Below are positions 25,909 through 38,809 of a DNA stretch of 64,000 bases, in pieces. The notes under the pieces were generated by a model. The model worked only from the letters and a program-made list of their open reading frames with translations, searched no databases and was not told the DNA's origin. The position numbers and the translations under genes were made by a program. Positions within the stretch are counted from its first letter, which is position 1. The number at the start of each line of letters is the position of its first letter. The stretch is from Monarcha castaneiventris obscurior (Eukaryota > Chordata > Aves > Passeriformes > Monarchidae), in assembly GCA_026261815.1 (NCBI GenBank), contig JAMPIT010000174.1, forward strand, positions 2,046,001 to 2,110,000, in the 5' to 3' direction.

Positions 25909-27490
25909 GACAGAATCACAGAATGGTTGAGATTAGAAGAGACTTCTGGAGGTCCTCGTGTTCAACTCCCCTGCTCAAGAAAGGCCACCTAGGGCAGGTT
26001 GTCCAAGAACATGTAAAGATAGTTTCTTAGTATCTGCAAGGAAGGATACTCCACAATTTCTCTAGGCAATCTGTGCCAGTGCTCAATCAGCACACAGTAA
26101 CATTCAGGCAAGATGTCCAATGTATCAATTTGTGCCCACTGCCTCTTGTGCTGTCACTGGACACCACTGAAAAGAGCCTGGCTCCATCTATATCTTTCCT
26201 GCGATACTTAGATACATCGACAAGATCCTTCCTGAGCCTTCCCTAATGTAGGCTGAACAGTCCCAGATCTCTCTGCTTTTCCTCATGTGAGAGCTGCTCC
26301 GGTGTCTTCATCATCTTAATGACCCTTCACTGGACCTTTCTAATACATTCATAACTCTCTTGCACTGAGTACCCCAGTACTGAACACTACTCCAGTTGCA
26401 GTCTCACCAGTATTGAATAAAGGGGAAGGATCATTCCCCTCCACTTGCTGGCAACGCTCATCCTAATGTAGCTGAGGATACTGTTAACCTTCTTTACCAG
26501 AAGGACACATTGCTAGCTCACATTCAACTTGGTGGTTACCAAGGACTCCCAGGCCCTTCTCTGAAAAGCTCCTTCCCATACTGTCAGCCTCACCTTGTAC
26601 TAGCACATAGGATTATTTCTCCAGCCTGATGAGGTCTCCTCTGGATGGCAATACAACCTTCTGGCTATATTGGCCACTCCTTGCAGCAAACCTATTGAGA
26701 GTTGTCCTCATTCCAGCTAGGACAGCATCAATTTTTGCAGTAGCCAGAGGGGGCATGGCTTGGATGAGGAGGTTATTCTCTACCACCTCACATCATTGCC
26801 GGGGACAGAGAAGGGGAAGGGCTCTCTTCTGGTTCAGGCGAGTGTGTTGGAGGGAGTGGTTGGATATTGTCTGGCTCTGCTGTGAGCTTTTGCATGTGAA
26901 TCACTCACCTCTCTCTTTTGTACACTTTTGTTATTATTATTGCTACTGTTACTTGTTTTCTTATTTCATTGCCTTTTCCAGTAAATTGTTCTTATCTCAA
27001 CCCATGATCTTAACTTTTGTGCCTCCAGTTCTCCTCTCCAGCCTGCTGAACAGGGAAAAGAGGTGGGTGAGTGAGCTCGTGGTCTGGAGTGGTTTCAGGG
27101 GGAACACTAAACTGGAGAATACCATTTCTAAACCATGATAAGGGTACACTCTACTGCCTGATCCATATTATTAATGATGTATTATCCTGTGGGGTACAGA
27201 ACTAGCTGCTGGCCTCCAAGTAGATTTTGCACCACTTATCACCACCCTCTGAGCCCATTCAGTCATTTTCCAATATACCTCACTGACTTCTCATCCAACT
27301 TCCAATTCTCTTGTCTTCTCTATGAGGATGATGTGGAAGACAGTTTCAAAAGCCTTTCTGAAGTCTTAAAGCTGTCTACTTCTCCTCCGTTATCTACCAA
27401 GCCAGTCAGTACACCAAAGTTTATCACATTGAAGAAGTACTTCTCTCTGAACCCAGTGGAAAAAAGCAAAACCAGCTCCTTCATCTAGTA
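25909..27490 (-). mobile_element. CR1 LINE 3' end, split by an LTR
   Basis: On the plus strand the left end reads GACAGAATCACAGAATGG, the reverse complement of the CR1 3' terminus. It continues through the 3' UTR and the end of the reverse transcriptase frame ('gatgaggtctcctctggatgg', about 26630). The match breaks at about 26702 and resumes at 27141 with AGGGTACACTCT, then 'ggggtacagaactagctgctgg' and 'atgaggatgatgtggaagacagt' to about 27490. In intact CR1 these parts are contiguous ('ttgctgagggtacact'), so the 438 bp between them is an insertion. CR1 length without it is about 1.14 kb. All reading frames are broken; 27174-27488 (+) is a shadow frame. Confidence 0.92.
26703..27140 (+). mobile_element. 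Solo LTR inserted in CR1
   Basis: Starts TGTCCTCATTCCAGCTAGGA, a diverged form of the same family as the LTR at 12335, and runs through GTAGCCAGAGGGGGCATGG, an AT-rich (GTT ATT ATT) segment near 26930, 'gttcttatctcaaccca' (26987-27003), 'gtgagtgagctcgtgg' and the end TAAACCATGATA (27140). The 5 bp before it (agagt, 26698-26702) and after it (agggt, 27141-27145) agree at four positions, consistent with an aged 5-bp target duplication. No viral genes remain. The 169-codon frame at 26629-27138 covers this LTR plus CR1 sequence and is not a gene. Confidence 0.87.
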
Positions 27491-30400
27491 TTGGCTGGAA
27501 GATTAAAGCTGAAGCCAGCTGAAATTAAGCATGTGTGTAAACAGTGGTGGTGATCAGTTACTGCAAAATAGTACCAAGCATACAAGGTCCATGATCCAGT
27601 GTGTCAGTACCTAAGGGTAGTGGATATCTATCTACAAAATATATGGCATCCAGAAGTAAATGAGTGAAACTGAAGACAGATAATGTAGTTTGGTTGAAAC
27701 AAGATGCTCTGGTCACTTCTGAAGATTTGAGAACAAGTGAAAATGTCTGCTAGGAGAACTCACGTTACTGCATTAGCAGTTCTGACTAAATGATCTCAGG
27801 ATCATTTGAAAGAGCAATTTATAAATGTTACAATAGCTAGATTTTCAGAAGAATGTCAATCTGCTCCTGCAAAGATGCAGGGAATTATTCTTTACTAAAA
27901 AGACAGTCCCTTTTAAATGCAATCTCAACTCCCTACTGAGTCAAGCTATACCAACAGTGCCTGTCTTCTCATACAGATGTCTAGACATCTGCTAATGCTC
28001 ATTGCTTTGATGACAACTTATTCCATATGTGTCCTGTCTCAAAGAAATTACACTGCCTGAAACTGGAATTTCTTCAGCTTTCTGTGTTTCAGACTGTGTG
28101 TGTACTCTTATTTTGTACCTAAATACCCCATCCTTGCTTCTAACCAGTGAATTGTTTGAAATTCAAAAGACCAGTTGTGCTCTAACTTTTCAGTTTTAAT
28201 GCCTTGATATCATTTTTCCCTGCATGTCTCTTGCACCTGTTTCAGCTATAGGACACTGCAGATAGAGGTATCTCTCTGACAGCCCTTCCTTTCTGTCTAC
28301 ACTTTCTCTCTTGCCCTCCTTCATTCCTTGTTTATTCCCTGGCTTCTCACCTCTCTTTCCTTTACTTGTGGCCTCTGTGTACTAGGCCTCTCCCCATCAT
28401 TTTTTGGTTTACTCCCTCCTTTGAAATGGGGGGATGGGAGGCTGGCAAGGTGTGTGTTTCAGAGCAGAGCAGTGGTGAGGCTGCAAATCCTCCTCTTGCC
28501 TGCTGAGCAGCAGGAGGTGCCTCAGGAGGAGCTGCTTGGACAGGACAGCAAGAGGAACTGATCCTCTTGCCACTTTCACTTGTTGTGCCAGGTGCCTTGA
28601 TGTCTGTGAATGAACAGCTGGTGCCAAGAGGGAGAAGGATCCAGGAGAGGCAGCCCTCAGTTTGACTGGATACACTGGGGCAGTCTGAAAACAGCAGTGT
28701 GTCTCCTGGTTACACCGCTGCCCTTGTCCCAGCCTTTCTCTGTTGGCTGTATTTTCAAGCAGGGCAGGCCAGGTGTCGATAAACCCCTGCTCTCCCCTTT
28801 GTTTTTCCTCAACAAGCCAAACAAACTTGCCTACTGAGTTTATTTATGAGTCAACCATTTTATAGAGGGTTCTGCATTTGTTTATGCAGTGACAACAAAG
28901 ATGTAAAGTGAGCCACTGTTCTAAAAAGGCTTCCATGAAAGTTTCTCAGCATTGTTTGATGCCCTGGAGAGGTTTCTGGTGCTAACATGACTCCAGTTCT
29001 CTGAGTAATGCTTTTCTTAACAATATTGCCAAGTGTTAATTAAAAAAGAAATGAGAGGTAGTTCTTTGACCTGATTGTAATTCTGCATTAGAACTGTGCT
29101 TGCCAAGTGATTTTGAATTTTAAAGGAAACAAAAAGGATAAATCCTCTTGTGTTTTAAAAGCACATTGTAATTTTATATACTATATATCATGCCCCAAAA
29201 ATGTCTTGAAAAGACAAAAAGAAAGAAAAGGACAGGTATAACCCCTATGCAAATTAATAGTTTTCACTGGATATTAATTTGTGGACATTAGCCCCTTTTA
29301 ACTGACCTTTAGACATATGACTAGACCGACAGTAAGCTCTGCTGACCAACACATATATAATTAGCAAATAGCAAGGTGAGGTAGGACTGGTTTAATCTCA
29401 TTTCATCCCTGAGAGTTTATCACCATTTGGCCTAGTTCCCTTTATCCAGAGATAACAGCTGTGAATTAAAGAAGCAAGTAGCTTTGCATTGTAATATAGG
29501 TCAAACAAAACCAGCACATTTGGTGTTGGGCTGCCTGACAAGCAAAATGCTTGGAGATGTTGGGGGTGGGAATAAAACAGTTACAAAGGGCTGTAGAAGA
29601 TTTCAAGTCTTTAAATAGCGCAGAAAAATGTCAAAGATTTTAGTTGGAGCCAGTCAGCAGGTCCAGTGGCAGTTCATTGTGCCATTGAGCTGGAAATCAA
29701 AATTTAAATTCCAAACCAGCAGGCAAAGACTTGGAGCAATGTGAGAACTGGGAGGATTTGGCCTCTGTCTGGGAGATTTCCCCTCATGATAATATTAAAT
29801 AAAGTCTCCTATTTGACTCAGGAGCAAAAATCTGGATGAGAAGGAAAGTGAGCCTTGTTTCAACTCCTTCAGTTTCCACCTGAGAAGTAGCACTGGTAAG
29901 ACTCGTGTGAAGAAAGAGAAAGATTATATCAGAGATCGTGTCCCCCTAATCAGTTGATCTTTTCAATAAAAACTGTTTTTTCACCTACAAAATAATCTAA
30001 ACATTAGGCTATTAGATCCTTACTGGTCATCCTGATTTGCCACTCAGCATATTCAGTAAACAGCCCAGAACTGATTGAATAACTTCTGTGATTGTCAAGA
30101 TTTATAAAGTCATCTCTACCTGTGTGATATAGCTGGATTAACTCATTTGATGCCACACTAGGTTATTTCAGCATATGCTCAATCACATGAAACTAAAAAT
30201 ATCCCAGTGACTCATAAAGCACTTAGCAGGCTTTATTAGAATTTTTAGCTATATCAATTCTTTAAAAGTGGATGGGTGCAGGTATTATTCATGAGCAGCA
30301 GATAAGGTACATTACTACAACTCCCACTCATACAAATTTTGTAGCCTCTATTGCACCAGTGACTGTCTGTACTCAGTAATCTGTCCCAGACAAGTGTGTT

Positions 30401-33400
30401 GCAAGCTTTGTTCAGGTTTTCTAAATTCATATTTCACTGTTTACATACTGATCTGAAGAAGAGTGGGAAAAAATTAGGGAAAGAGGAACTGTAGCTAAAG
30501 TAGATTTGGAAGTCTTTTCTTTTTAATTTGATTATTAGTATAAATAAAATTACTTTTCTTTCTGGTGTGGGGAGAGAGAGAAAGGGAAATAATGGTCCAT
30601 CTTTGATCTGTTGCTGGGACAATCTCATTCTTGGGACTTATACAAATGACCATTAGAAAAAACTATCTCTTACCCAATGGGAAAGCACACTGTGTCTCTC
30701 CTCAGAAAAGATTTTGGAAAGAAATCTTCAGCTTGATCAGCAACAGGTTGATCACTTACCCAGAGCTTTGCTAGGGAGACTGGATCTTGGACATATGACG
30801 CTTTGGAGATTTGTCCTTTACTGACTGTCATCCAGGAATCTCCCTTGTGGTCTTAGTTGGAGGGGATGCAGTGGAGCCTTCACAGTCTTGAACACCTTCT
30901 GACATTCAATGCTTCATGTGTGTATATGGACACCAAGCCTAAGCATAGGGTTAAATTACAAGTACGAGCCATTTTGGTGATTCTGAGCTCTTGTGGGTAA
31001 ACACTTTCCACATATCCACATGCTCTAAAGAAAGCGGTATCAGCTTCCTAAATTTTATTTGGACAGCTAAATACTCACAGCTCTGCTGTGCCTGCAGAAG
31101 CACAATCGATTATATGGATGGAGATTTAGCAGGGCAGGGGGTGGTCTCTATCTCCATTGAAGTAGCTGTGTAATGGAGAAGACCATGTTCTTCAGTTATG
31201 CCGTGTGTTGTATGGAGGCAGCTTGTGGTTGCATTGAAACTCCTTCAGAATAATTTAACAGAAAAAAAAGGGGGCAGAACTTAAAGCTGCCTTCATGCAT
31301 CTATGCATGCTTTTAATAGAGAACTAGGCTACAAAAACTGACAGAACAGGAACAACAGAAACAAATTTAAGATGGAACTTTAATTTGCAGTCACACTCTT
31401 GAGGCCGCAAAATCTGAAAAAAATAGCTGTGAAGTGCACCTTAGTCAGACAGAGAGTAGTAATGACATTTTTGGAATTCAAGGAAGCTTAGTTATTTTGA
31501 TTTATTTTCCTGTTTCAAGAAATGAAGATATTTAATTTTGCCAAGTCTGGTATATTAGCAACCTCTGATATTGTAGTGTAATCTTTGCTCCCATAGATAT
31601 TAATCAAAATTTTTTTTGAATATATGAAGATATTTTCAATTATGCTGTCAGGAATCTAAATATACCATAATGCCAATAAAGAACATATTCTATCAGATTT
31701 TACTTCTATTATTTTTCCTGAAAACTGGGGAGCAAATGAGTGTGTATAAGGAGCTTAGTGCCTATTAGCTGCTGAGAAGATATTAATGATTTTATCATTA
31801 GATTTCAGAATGATGTTCTTCAATCTGAATGAGCAGATAGATTTAGGTAGATAGTTTTGATACCACACACATAATCCAAGGGGTTTAGGGAGCTTCGTAC
31901 ATCGCCCTGTGCAAATGTGGTATAAATGCCCTTCATCAAACAGCCCATGTTTAGAAAGATGACACATGCACATGGTAGAAACAGATCTTAATGGGGTTCT
32001 TTTTCCACAAAGTAGCACATTTATGGTTTGTATGAAAATGTCATGTAGATAAACTTAAGATTTTTAAATCCTCAGTGACCAAAGAGAATCAAAGAGAACC
32101 ATGTCAGACTTGCCTTAAAGAACAAAGATATGTGTCTGCTAATCTGAATTTCTATGTACTTCCTTTTGGAGTCTATCGGATAATGAATGGAACTTCTGCA
32201 ACAACTCAAAAGTAAAATTTGAAATATGGCTTTAAGAAACATCAACATAACAAGATTAATTACATAAATATATCATCAGCATGAAAAGAAAGACTTGATG
32301 CTTCCAAACATATCTCCAATTTTTAAGTTAAAATAATTTTGGTCAAATTTTTATCTCTCCCTTCTGCTAACATTCAGGTAAACAAATGACATTTCCATGA
32401 ATGTTTCCAAGAAAATAATATGAGGCCTACAGATTTTAATCATAAAACAAAATATATTTTGTGACATGAGAACTGCCTAAATTTAGGATGGGGTTCAACT
32501 TCCAGACTAAGAGACATGGAGCTAATCCATACACATCATGGCTCATTGGAGATGCCTTACAGCTTCGCACTGCACTTTCCAATTTCTACTCCTGTAAGTC
32601 CTTTAAGAACCAGATCATGAAGCTATTTCTTGAAATCTTTTGTAAAATGATATAGCCTTTAAAATGCACAAGTTTTTAAGATTGCTTGTATAGAAAAAGT
32701 TGACTACTTCTGTTTATCCTCCATATATATAGAATTGGTGAGTGTATAAGTAAGTTTTAGCCCCCTGTTTTGCACAGCATGAGAGCAAGGGATGTAACAC
32801 ATCTACCCTTCTGAATCCAGAGTTTGGTCCTGTAAATCTGCTCAGGGTGCAGATATGGAGCTTCACACTGTAGTGCACAGAGTGGTCACCACTCTGCAGA
32901 GACACAGCCCCCACCCAGCGAGACACTGTGGTGTCCATGGTCTGTTTCCTGCCTCAGTTCCTTGCTCCTAAAACTGAAGATCTGAACTGTCTGAATATGT
33001 TTTCTGAATAAGTTTGGGTCTCATTAGTGCAATTTACATCTACCTTTCTTTTTCACAGGAAGTTATGCATACAGATTTATTTGTTATGATTCACCCTCAA
33101 AACACCATGAGTTTCTACACAATTAGTCAGATGACTGAACATAAAGCTTACATTTATCAGGAAATAAATCTCTTTTTACTTCAATCAGGACATGAGAGGG
33201 AAAAGGTAAAGTTATATGACATAAAATGAGTACAGGCATTTGATGAGAAATTTTGAAATGATACTGAAAGAAAGAAATGCAAAATAGGCCTTGTAATGAA
33301 ATGCATATTTAACTGGATAAGCTAAGGTTCATAAAGTCTAGATTTCTGGAAATTTGCATTCCTTCTTTTTGGTTCTCAGCTACCAAATCTTTAATTGGGC

Positions 33401-35151
33401 CCTGGAAAATATTTATTTTTTCAAAACTCTATGCAAAAGAATATTTATAATATTTCTTTAATTCTGTAATACCCTAAATTGTCCCTAAACACCAGGGCTT
33501 CACAGATGGCCAAACTGTGCTCACACTACTCATATATTTTGGCTGCAGGATGTCACTATGGGATTCCTAGATTTCTACGCATATTTCTGCTGATAGCTTA
33601 ACTTGTCTGGGTGCTCAAAGTAGAACCAAAAATAAAAGTTCGGTTTATTTTGTCTTCTAAGCAATCTCAGAAAAACATCACAAAACAAAGAGAAGCTGAC
33701 AGTTTTGAATTCAGAGTCTTAGAGGAAGGAAAATGATTTTAGGTATATGGTCATGTCAAATCTAGGGTAAACTGTCATTGTTGAGTGACTCTTCCTAGCA
33801 GCATTAATTTGACTCAGAACTATGAGTGTTATTCATGAGCACTGTTATTAATGCTACTCATATGTCTATCCAGAAAAAATAAAAAGAGGAAAAAAATAAA
33901 TAAAGGAAAAGGTTAAAGAATAATATGGTGCATAAACAAGGCACTCATCTTTGCAGAAAACAAGATAATTGTTGACCTGAGTCAACAATATTGCTCATTT
34001 TTCCAGGTAAACCTTTACCATTTGCCATCCCTTTTATTATAAAGTTCACTAATTCCAACACCACTCTTGGTTGTGCCTGACTCTGCAATATGTCACATCA
34101 TTTGAAGATGTTCAGCATAGATAATTAGCAGGTGACCTTTAAAGTTATCTCTAACACTGTTCTAACTTATTTTAACAGAAAAAAAGTACAGTGAATGTGT
34201 AAGCCATCCATGCATCAACCCCAGTCATCTAAAGTAAATTCCAGTTCACCTTTAAGTATCAGAAGATTTAAGCTTATTTACAGCTTGGATTTACTAATAT
34301 TTAGAGAAAAAATATACTTTATCAAATCCTGGCTGAAGTTACAAATCACATAATACAATGTTTGCCTTCTAAATGTCATACTGAAGGAAGCTTTTCTGGT
34401 GGATGAGAGAACAGAATGATCGTTAAACCCATTTTCTTAAGAATCCTTGAGAACCAAGATAGAAAAAGTGGGGCAGCAGATTCATTCTCATGTTTAAAGC
34501 ACACATTTTTGTAAATGAGTGTTTGCCTTCCCTTTAACCACAACTTTTGACATGAGTAAATGTCCTGAAAAATTATTTATGTGGATTGTACTGCACATGT
34601 TCTCTTCATTATTTAAGATCCACAACATGCTGAGGAAAATAAATTTGCTTTGAATATCTGTTTTTCAGTAAGTCTTTGATTTTATATATTTTTCACTTCA
34701 GCAAATTGTACTAAAACTACAAAAATAAGGTAATAACCAGTCGTTTCTGTTAAAAATAAAAATTTTTAAAAAGCCATGTATTCTTCCTTTTTTTCATATG
34801 TATTGAAATAGCCATCATACAAATATAAATACTGAAAGAGATGAACTTGTTTTTATAAACTCTAAAAAGCTCAGCAAGCAGTTACATTTATTACACCTAC
34901 ATCTTAATTATTAAAGACCCAAAGCGAGTTTGAATGTCTTAGGTTGAAAGACATAATTTTTTGTGTAAGACAGTTTACGTACTTTAAAACTAGGGAAGAT
35001 ACAGGATGTTGTAAATCAGCACAGTGTTTGCTAATAAAGTTGTTTTTATAAAGGTAGGTCCTGTGCCAGAGTAGAAAAAAGAAACTTAAATTGTCTATGA
35101 CCCTTATTAATGCCACCTGGACCTAATATCTTCTGCTTTTTTTGCATTTAC
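27491..35151. other. Unique noncoding DNA, no gene recognised
   Basis: About 7.6 kb without a recognised repeat or gene. A relatively GC-rich patch lies at 28430-28830 but has few CpGs and no promoter signature. An octamer plus homeodomain composite site at 29246 and a surrounding block of unique sequence are listed separately. All frames here are under 90 codons and unremarkable. Confidence 0.6.
29020..29300. promoter_or_regulatory. Possible conserved noncoding block with POU/homeodomain site
   Basis: Contains ATGCAAATTAATAG at 29248-29261 (an octamer fused to a homeodomain core), GTGTTAATTAAAA near 29034 and GATATTAATTT near 29270, in non-repetitive DNA. This resembles vertebrate neural enhancer elements. 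It is a motif-based guess only. Confidence 0.18.
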
Positions 35152-35335
35152 CTGGATCTCAGATAAGAAGATGAAGCGGTTTTGTATAGTTGTGATACAA
35201 AAAAGTAGATAACTACTCTAATCTGTTTTCACTGCTGTTGAAGACACAACACTTGTGTTACTTGGACAGAAGCAGCGAGTTCCTATGTTACTGGGAGGGC
35301 ACCTCTGTTGGGTCTTGATTCCTTCAACCTTCATT
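35152..35335 (-). other. Exon-like segment 4 of a minus-strand chain
   Basis: On the minus strand the acceptor AATCTGTCTTTCAG (ending at 35336) leads into a 184-nt segment ending GATCCAG|GTAAATGC. One frame is open for 38 codons from an ATG immediately inside the acceptor to a TAG at 35218-35220. If joined to the preceding segment (35892-35934) in its open frame, the junction codon is TG|A, a stop. So it would be a 3' untranslated exon of that frame, part of a noncoding transcript, or unrelated. Confidence 0.25.
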
Positions 35336-35526
35336 CTGAAAGACAGATTAAAACATGATTGAAATATTATTTGTGTATGATGTGAAGTACTTGCTTCACA
35401 AACACTGGAAGTCCTGATAATTTGTGGAAAATATGAACATACACTCATTTATGAGAATAGCCATAACTTTCTGAGATTTCTTGCAAAATGTAGATAAATA
35501 AAGATAATTAATATAACTCTTTCTAG

Positions 35527-35552
35527 ATGATCATGATCATGATCATGATGAT
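35527..35552. repeat. (ATGATC)n short tandem repeat, self-complementary
   Basis: ATGATCATGATCATGATCAT (35527-35546) is a perfect 20-bp palindrome as well as a hexamer repeat, followed by GATGAT. It lies inside the candidate intron between 35335 and 35892. Confidence 0.95.
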
Positions 35553-35891
35553 TCTCTGTGATATCTTGGCTTCCATGATATACAATAGATAGAACCACTT
35601 ATCACTATTATTTTTTATCAAGTTATCATCCTTCCTTATTGATCTGTTTGAAAGGAGACATCCAGGAAAAAAAATTTCCTGGCCCTACTAGGAAACTACT
35701 ACTAATTATTACTATGAATAATGTACTATTTGAAGTGCAGTGTAGCTAAACACTAACAAGGTTTCTGCTGGGATGTCTTCAACAGCTGTGCTTACTCTAA
35801 ATACTGGGCTTTAGTAAATATGTAAGAAAAGGTTATGTGTTGTACATAGAGCTGATTTTTGAGTGTTTAATATTCACTAAATTGTACTTAC

Positions 35892-35934
35892 CACTTTACT
35901 GTCTTAGCTGGATGGCTTGATGTAACACAAACTT
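35892..35934 (-). other. Exon-like segment 3 of a minus-strand chain
   Basis: A 43-nt segment with the best splice-site pair seen in the window: acceptor ATTTTTCTTATTTTGCAG and donor GTG|GTAAGTAC on the minus strand. The frame that continues from the segment at 36042-36155 is open through all 13 complete codons (VCVTSSHPAKTVK). The peptide is not recognised. Confidence 0.3.
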
Positions 35935-36041
35935 CTGCAAAATAAGAAAAATTATTTCAACACAGTATTCTAAGATTTAGGTAAAGTGTATCCAAATGTT
36001 TTATATTTAGACCAATCCACCCACTACGCCAGCGATGTCAC

Positions 36042-36155
36042 CTTTAATTTCCTTTTGGGGAACCGACATTTCTGGTTCACAAAGTGCCAAAGACATTCTC
36101 AGTCCTAAACAAGTTCTAAAATACATGAGACCAGTGTAAGCAGTAAGAATAATAC
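36042..36155 (-). other. Exon-like segment 2 of a minus-strand chain
   Basis: A 114-nt segment behind the acceptor TCTCATTTGTTTTTACAG, ending ATTAAAG|GTGACA (a weaker donor). One frame is open for 37 codons, starting IILTAYTGLMYF, mildly hydrophobic at first, and ending MSVPQKEIK. It enters in phase 1 and leaves in phase 1, and the next segment completes the split codon as GAA. The open frame also runs past the donor to a TAA at 36007-36009, so an unspliced end is possible. Confidence 0.28.
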
Positions 36156-38029
36156 CTGTAAAAACAAATGAGAAGGATTTTAATGAAAACCTCTGAATAC
36201 ATTTCAGCATCTAAGAGCCTTCCTAGGAATTAAATTTGCAAAACAAATTCTCTATACTCAGTTTTCAGAAGAGTTAATTATCAACTGGGAGACCAATGTC
36301 TCACCACATGCAAAATGCTAGGAAAGTTAGAAAACAATATTTATATTTTAGATTAAACATTATAGCTCATTATAATATGGCTATATTCTGTGGAAGTAAC
36401 AATTTGCAGTGCTCTTTTTCAGCTATATAAATATCAGCTGCCTTTTGCACTTTTGGTCTTTTTCTGTTTAACGAAAAGAACAAATTTTATCACAGCAGGT
36501 CAGAAAGATATTTGTAATTTTACTTCATGCTGTATATTCTCAACTTAAGACCTCAATAACAGTAGTGCTAACTGGAGGGCTGTTTAGTACAGGGTCTTGT
36601 ATCTATAAGTTTGTGTGATAATGGATACTGAAGTAAAACATACAAAACAGCACAAGTACACAGAATGAGACTATTCCTTTTATAGTCCAGACATCAATGG
36701 TTTAAGAGCTTCCTAAGCTGGTTATTGCCTGCATGCCACCATCTTTAGCTGACACCAGTGGACCTCTTACCATGAATTTGTTTAATTTTTTTTTCTAAAT
36801 CTTCTGGTATTTTTGGCCTTATCACCTTATTTTTCACCTCATTCTGTGGCAAGAAAGACCGTACTTTCATTATAAGTTGAATGAAAAAATTAATTATATT
36901 AAAATTTTTAACATCATGGTATTTTTGGATGCACTTAATACTGACCGGGAAATGGTGAATACTTGTTTCATATTCATTCTTTCATTTTATAGTCTCAGTC
37001 ATCTTTTTACTAAGTAGAAAATCTCTAGTTTGACTTCCATTCATAGGAAAGCTTCTCATATATTTCAAAAAGAGGTTGGTTATTTTTAGTTAAGAAAATT
37101 GCTTGTGAAAATAATTTCAGCCTGACTTCCTAAGAGTTTGCATTTAACTTGTTTCTTCTTCAGTCATTACTTTTTTAATACTGACACAATTTATAATTTC
37201 TAAACAGTGTTCTTCTTTTTGGTATCATCTGTTAGAGTGCCAATAAACTCCATCAATCTATGTATTTGTTTCTTTACATTTTGGTAAAAATGGTGTTTTA
37301 GGTTTTTTTTCAGTCAGGGATATGCATGAACACTGAACAACTGATGTGATAATTGTAAGCAGCCTAAGTTTCAGCTGCTACTTAGAATGTCTTTGTAATT
37401 AGCATTCTCATTTTAATCTCATTGCTTTACTTGAAGGTAGACAATGCAGTGTGCATTTTTATACATCTCCTTTGATCCAACCAAGATGATGAATTTTACA
37501 CTTTGCACTCACTATGAGAAAATGGTTCTTTAACAGCTACATATAGAACGGCACTGCCGAGAATAAAATCAAGGATTATTGCTCTAACATGCTTTCTAAG
37601 TATTTTCTCCAAGTAAATTATTTTTGTTTTTTCAAACCATGATCTCTGCACCATGCCGCTTAATTGTATTTATCTTGTTTACTTGGGTAAATGACCAACC
37701 TAAAGATCCAAATTTACTATTTCTATTCCTTTACAGCTTCACTAAGCCCCCTTGATATTTTGAAGTCATAACTGCTTTATGAATCAAATTGTTGGCTTTT
37801 TAGATCTATGAACACTTCCTATTTGGGCATGGAAGTTCAATTGATCTAAACCAGAGGGTAAATTTGACAGTATAGACCTATTTAATTAAGTTATCCCTTT
37901 TTTTAGTATATATTGTTCACTAGAATGATATTAAAAAAAGATATATATGTTCATGTCAACTGACCTACAAGGTATATGAGCTTCCCCTGTCAGAGCAATC
38001 CCTGCCTGGATCACTGCATGCATAGTTAC
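36156..38029. other. Unique noncoding DNA (candidate intron)
   Basis: AT-rich single-copy DNA without a recognised repeat. If the minus-strand exon-like segments on either side belong together, this is the intron between them. Confidence 0.5.
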
Positions 38030-38089
38030 CTTGAAGGCCATCTTTCTGATGTATCTCCAGACAAAGCTGTCTTCTGGCACTTAAGAAAC
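38030..38089 (-). other. Exon-like segment 1 of a minus-strand chain
   Basis: A 60-nt segment behind the acceptor CTACTCTTTCCAG, ending CTTCAAG|GTAACTATG on the minus strand. The frame compatible with the next segment (phase 1 in, phase 1 out) is open for 19 codons; a second frame is also open. The 1.9-kb gap to 36155 would be the intron. This is the weakest member of the chain. Confidence 0.2.
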
Positions 38090-38761
38090 CTGGAAAGAGT
38101 AGGTCTGATGCCATGCTTCTCCACTCAGTGAAATTCCCATGGGAGAGGGTTCAAAGGCCAGGGCAAGTAGAAGTAGCTCTTCAACCATGATGTCTGGGAA
38201 AAACGTACATATTGTTGTCTCCCTAAAACACTGACCATGACACACTGAGTATCCATGTGGTATAACAAGGGTTTTGACTCTTTGCTCCTGTCTTTATTTA
38301 ATAAATTGCAAGATAATATAATTAGGCTATAAAAGAATCAAACATACACTTTTGATATTTCACACTGTTCTTTGGAATACCTTTACATACAGGGGGCCCA
38401 AAGATATTTTCTCTGTGCATATGGAAAAGTAAACCTCGTTCTGTCTTACAATCGATATTAAAATTTTACAAAATCCACAAGAGTATTCTATGTTAAAAAG
38501 TTGCTTTATGGGGACAGAAAGAGGAATTTTCTGGTCATCAGGAGAAACAGAAATTAAATTCTTTAATATTTAATTATAATAATAATAAAAGTTAATAAAT
38601 AAAAATAGGAAAAGTTAATAATGGAAATAGTTAATTTCTTCCTTTGTAATTTTTCAGACTCATGGAGTAAATTCTAGCATTCTTATTCTAGCCAATAATA
38701 TGTTGCAGCAAAATGTTTTAAGAAAATGAAGGCAAAGACATCTGATTTTTGTGTTCTTCCC

Positions 38762-38762
<1 letters not shown>

Positions 38763-38809
<47 letters not shown>

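Noticed and set aside
26629..27138. Longest open frame in the window (169 codons, +)
   Set aside because: It lies across a minus-strand CR1 fragment and an inserted LTR; its sequence is explained by those repeats.
28430..28830. GC-rich patch considered as a CpG island or promoter
   Set aside because: CpG dinucleotides are scarce and no promoter elements or exon follow.
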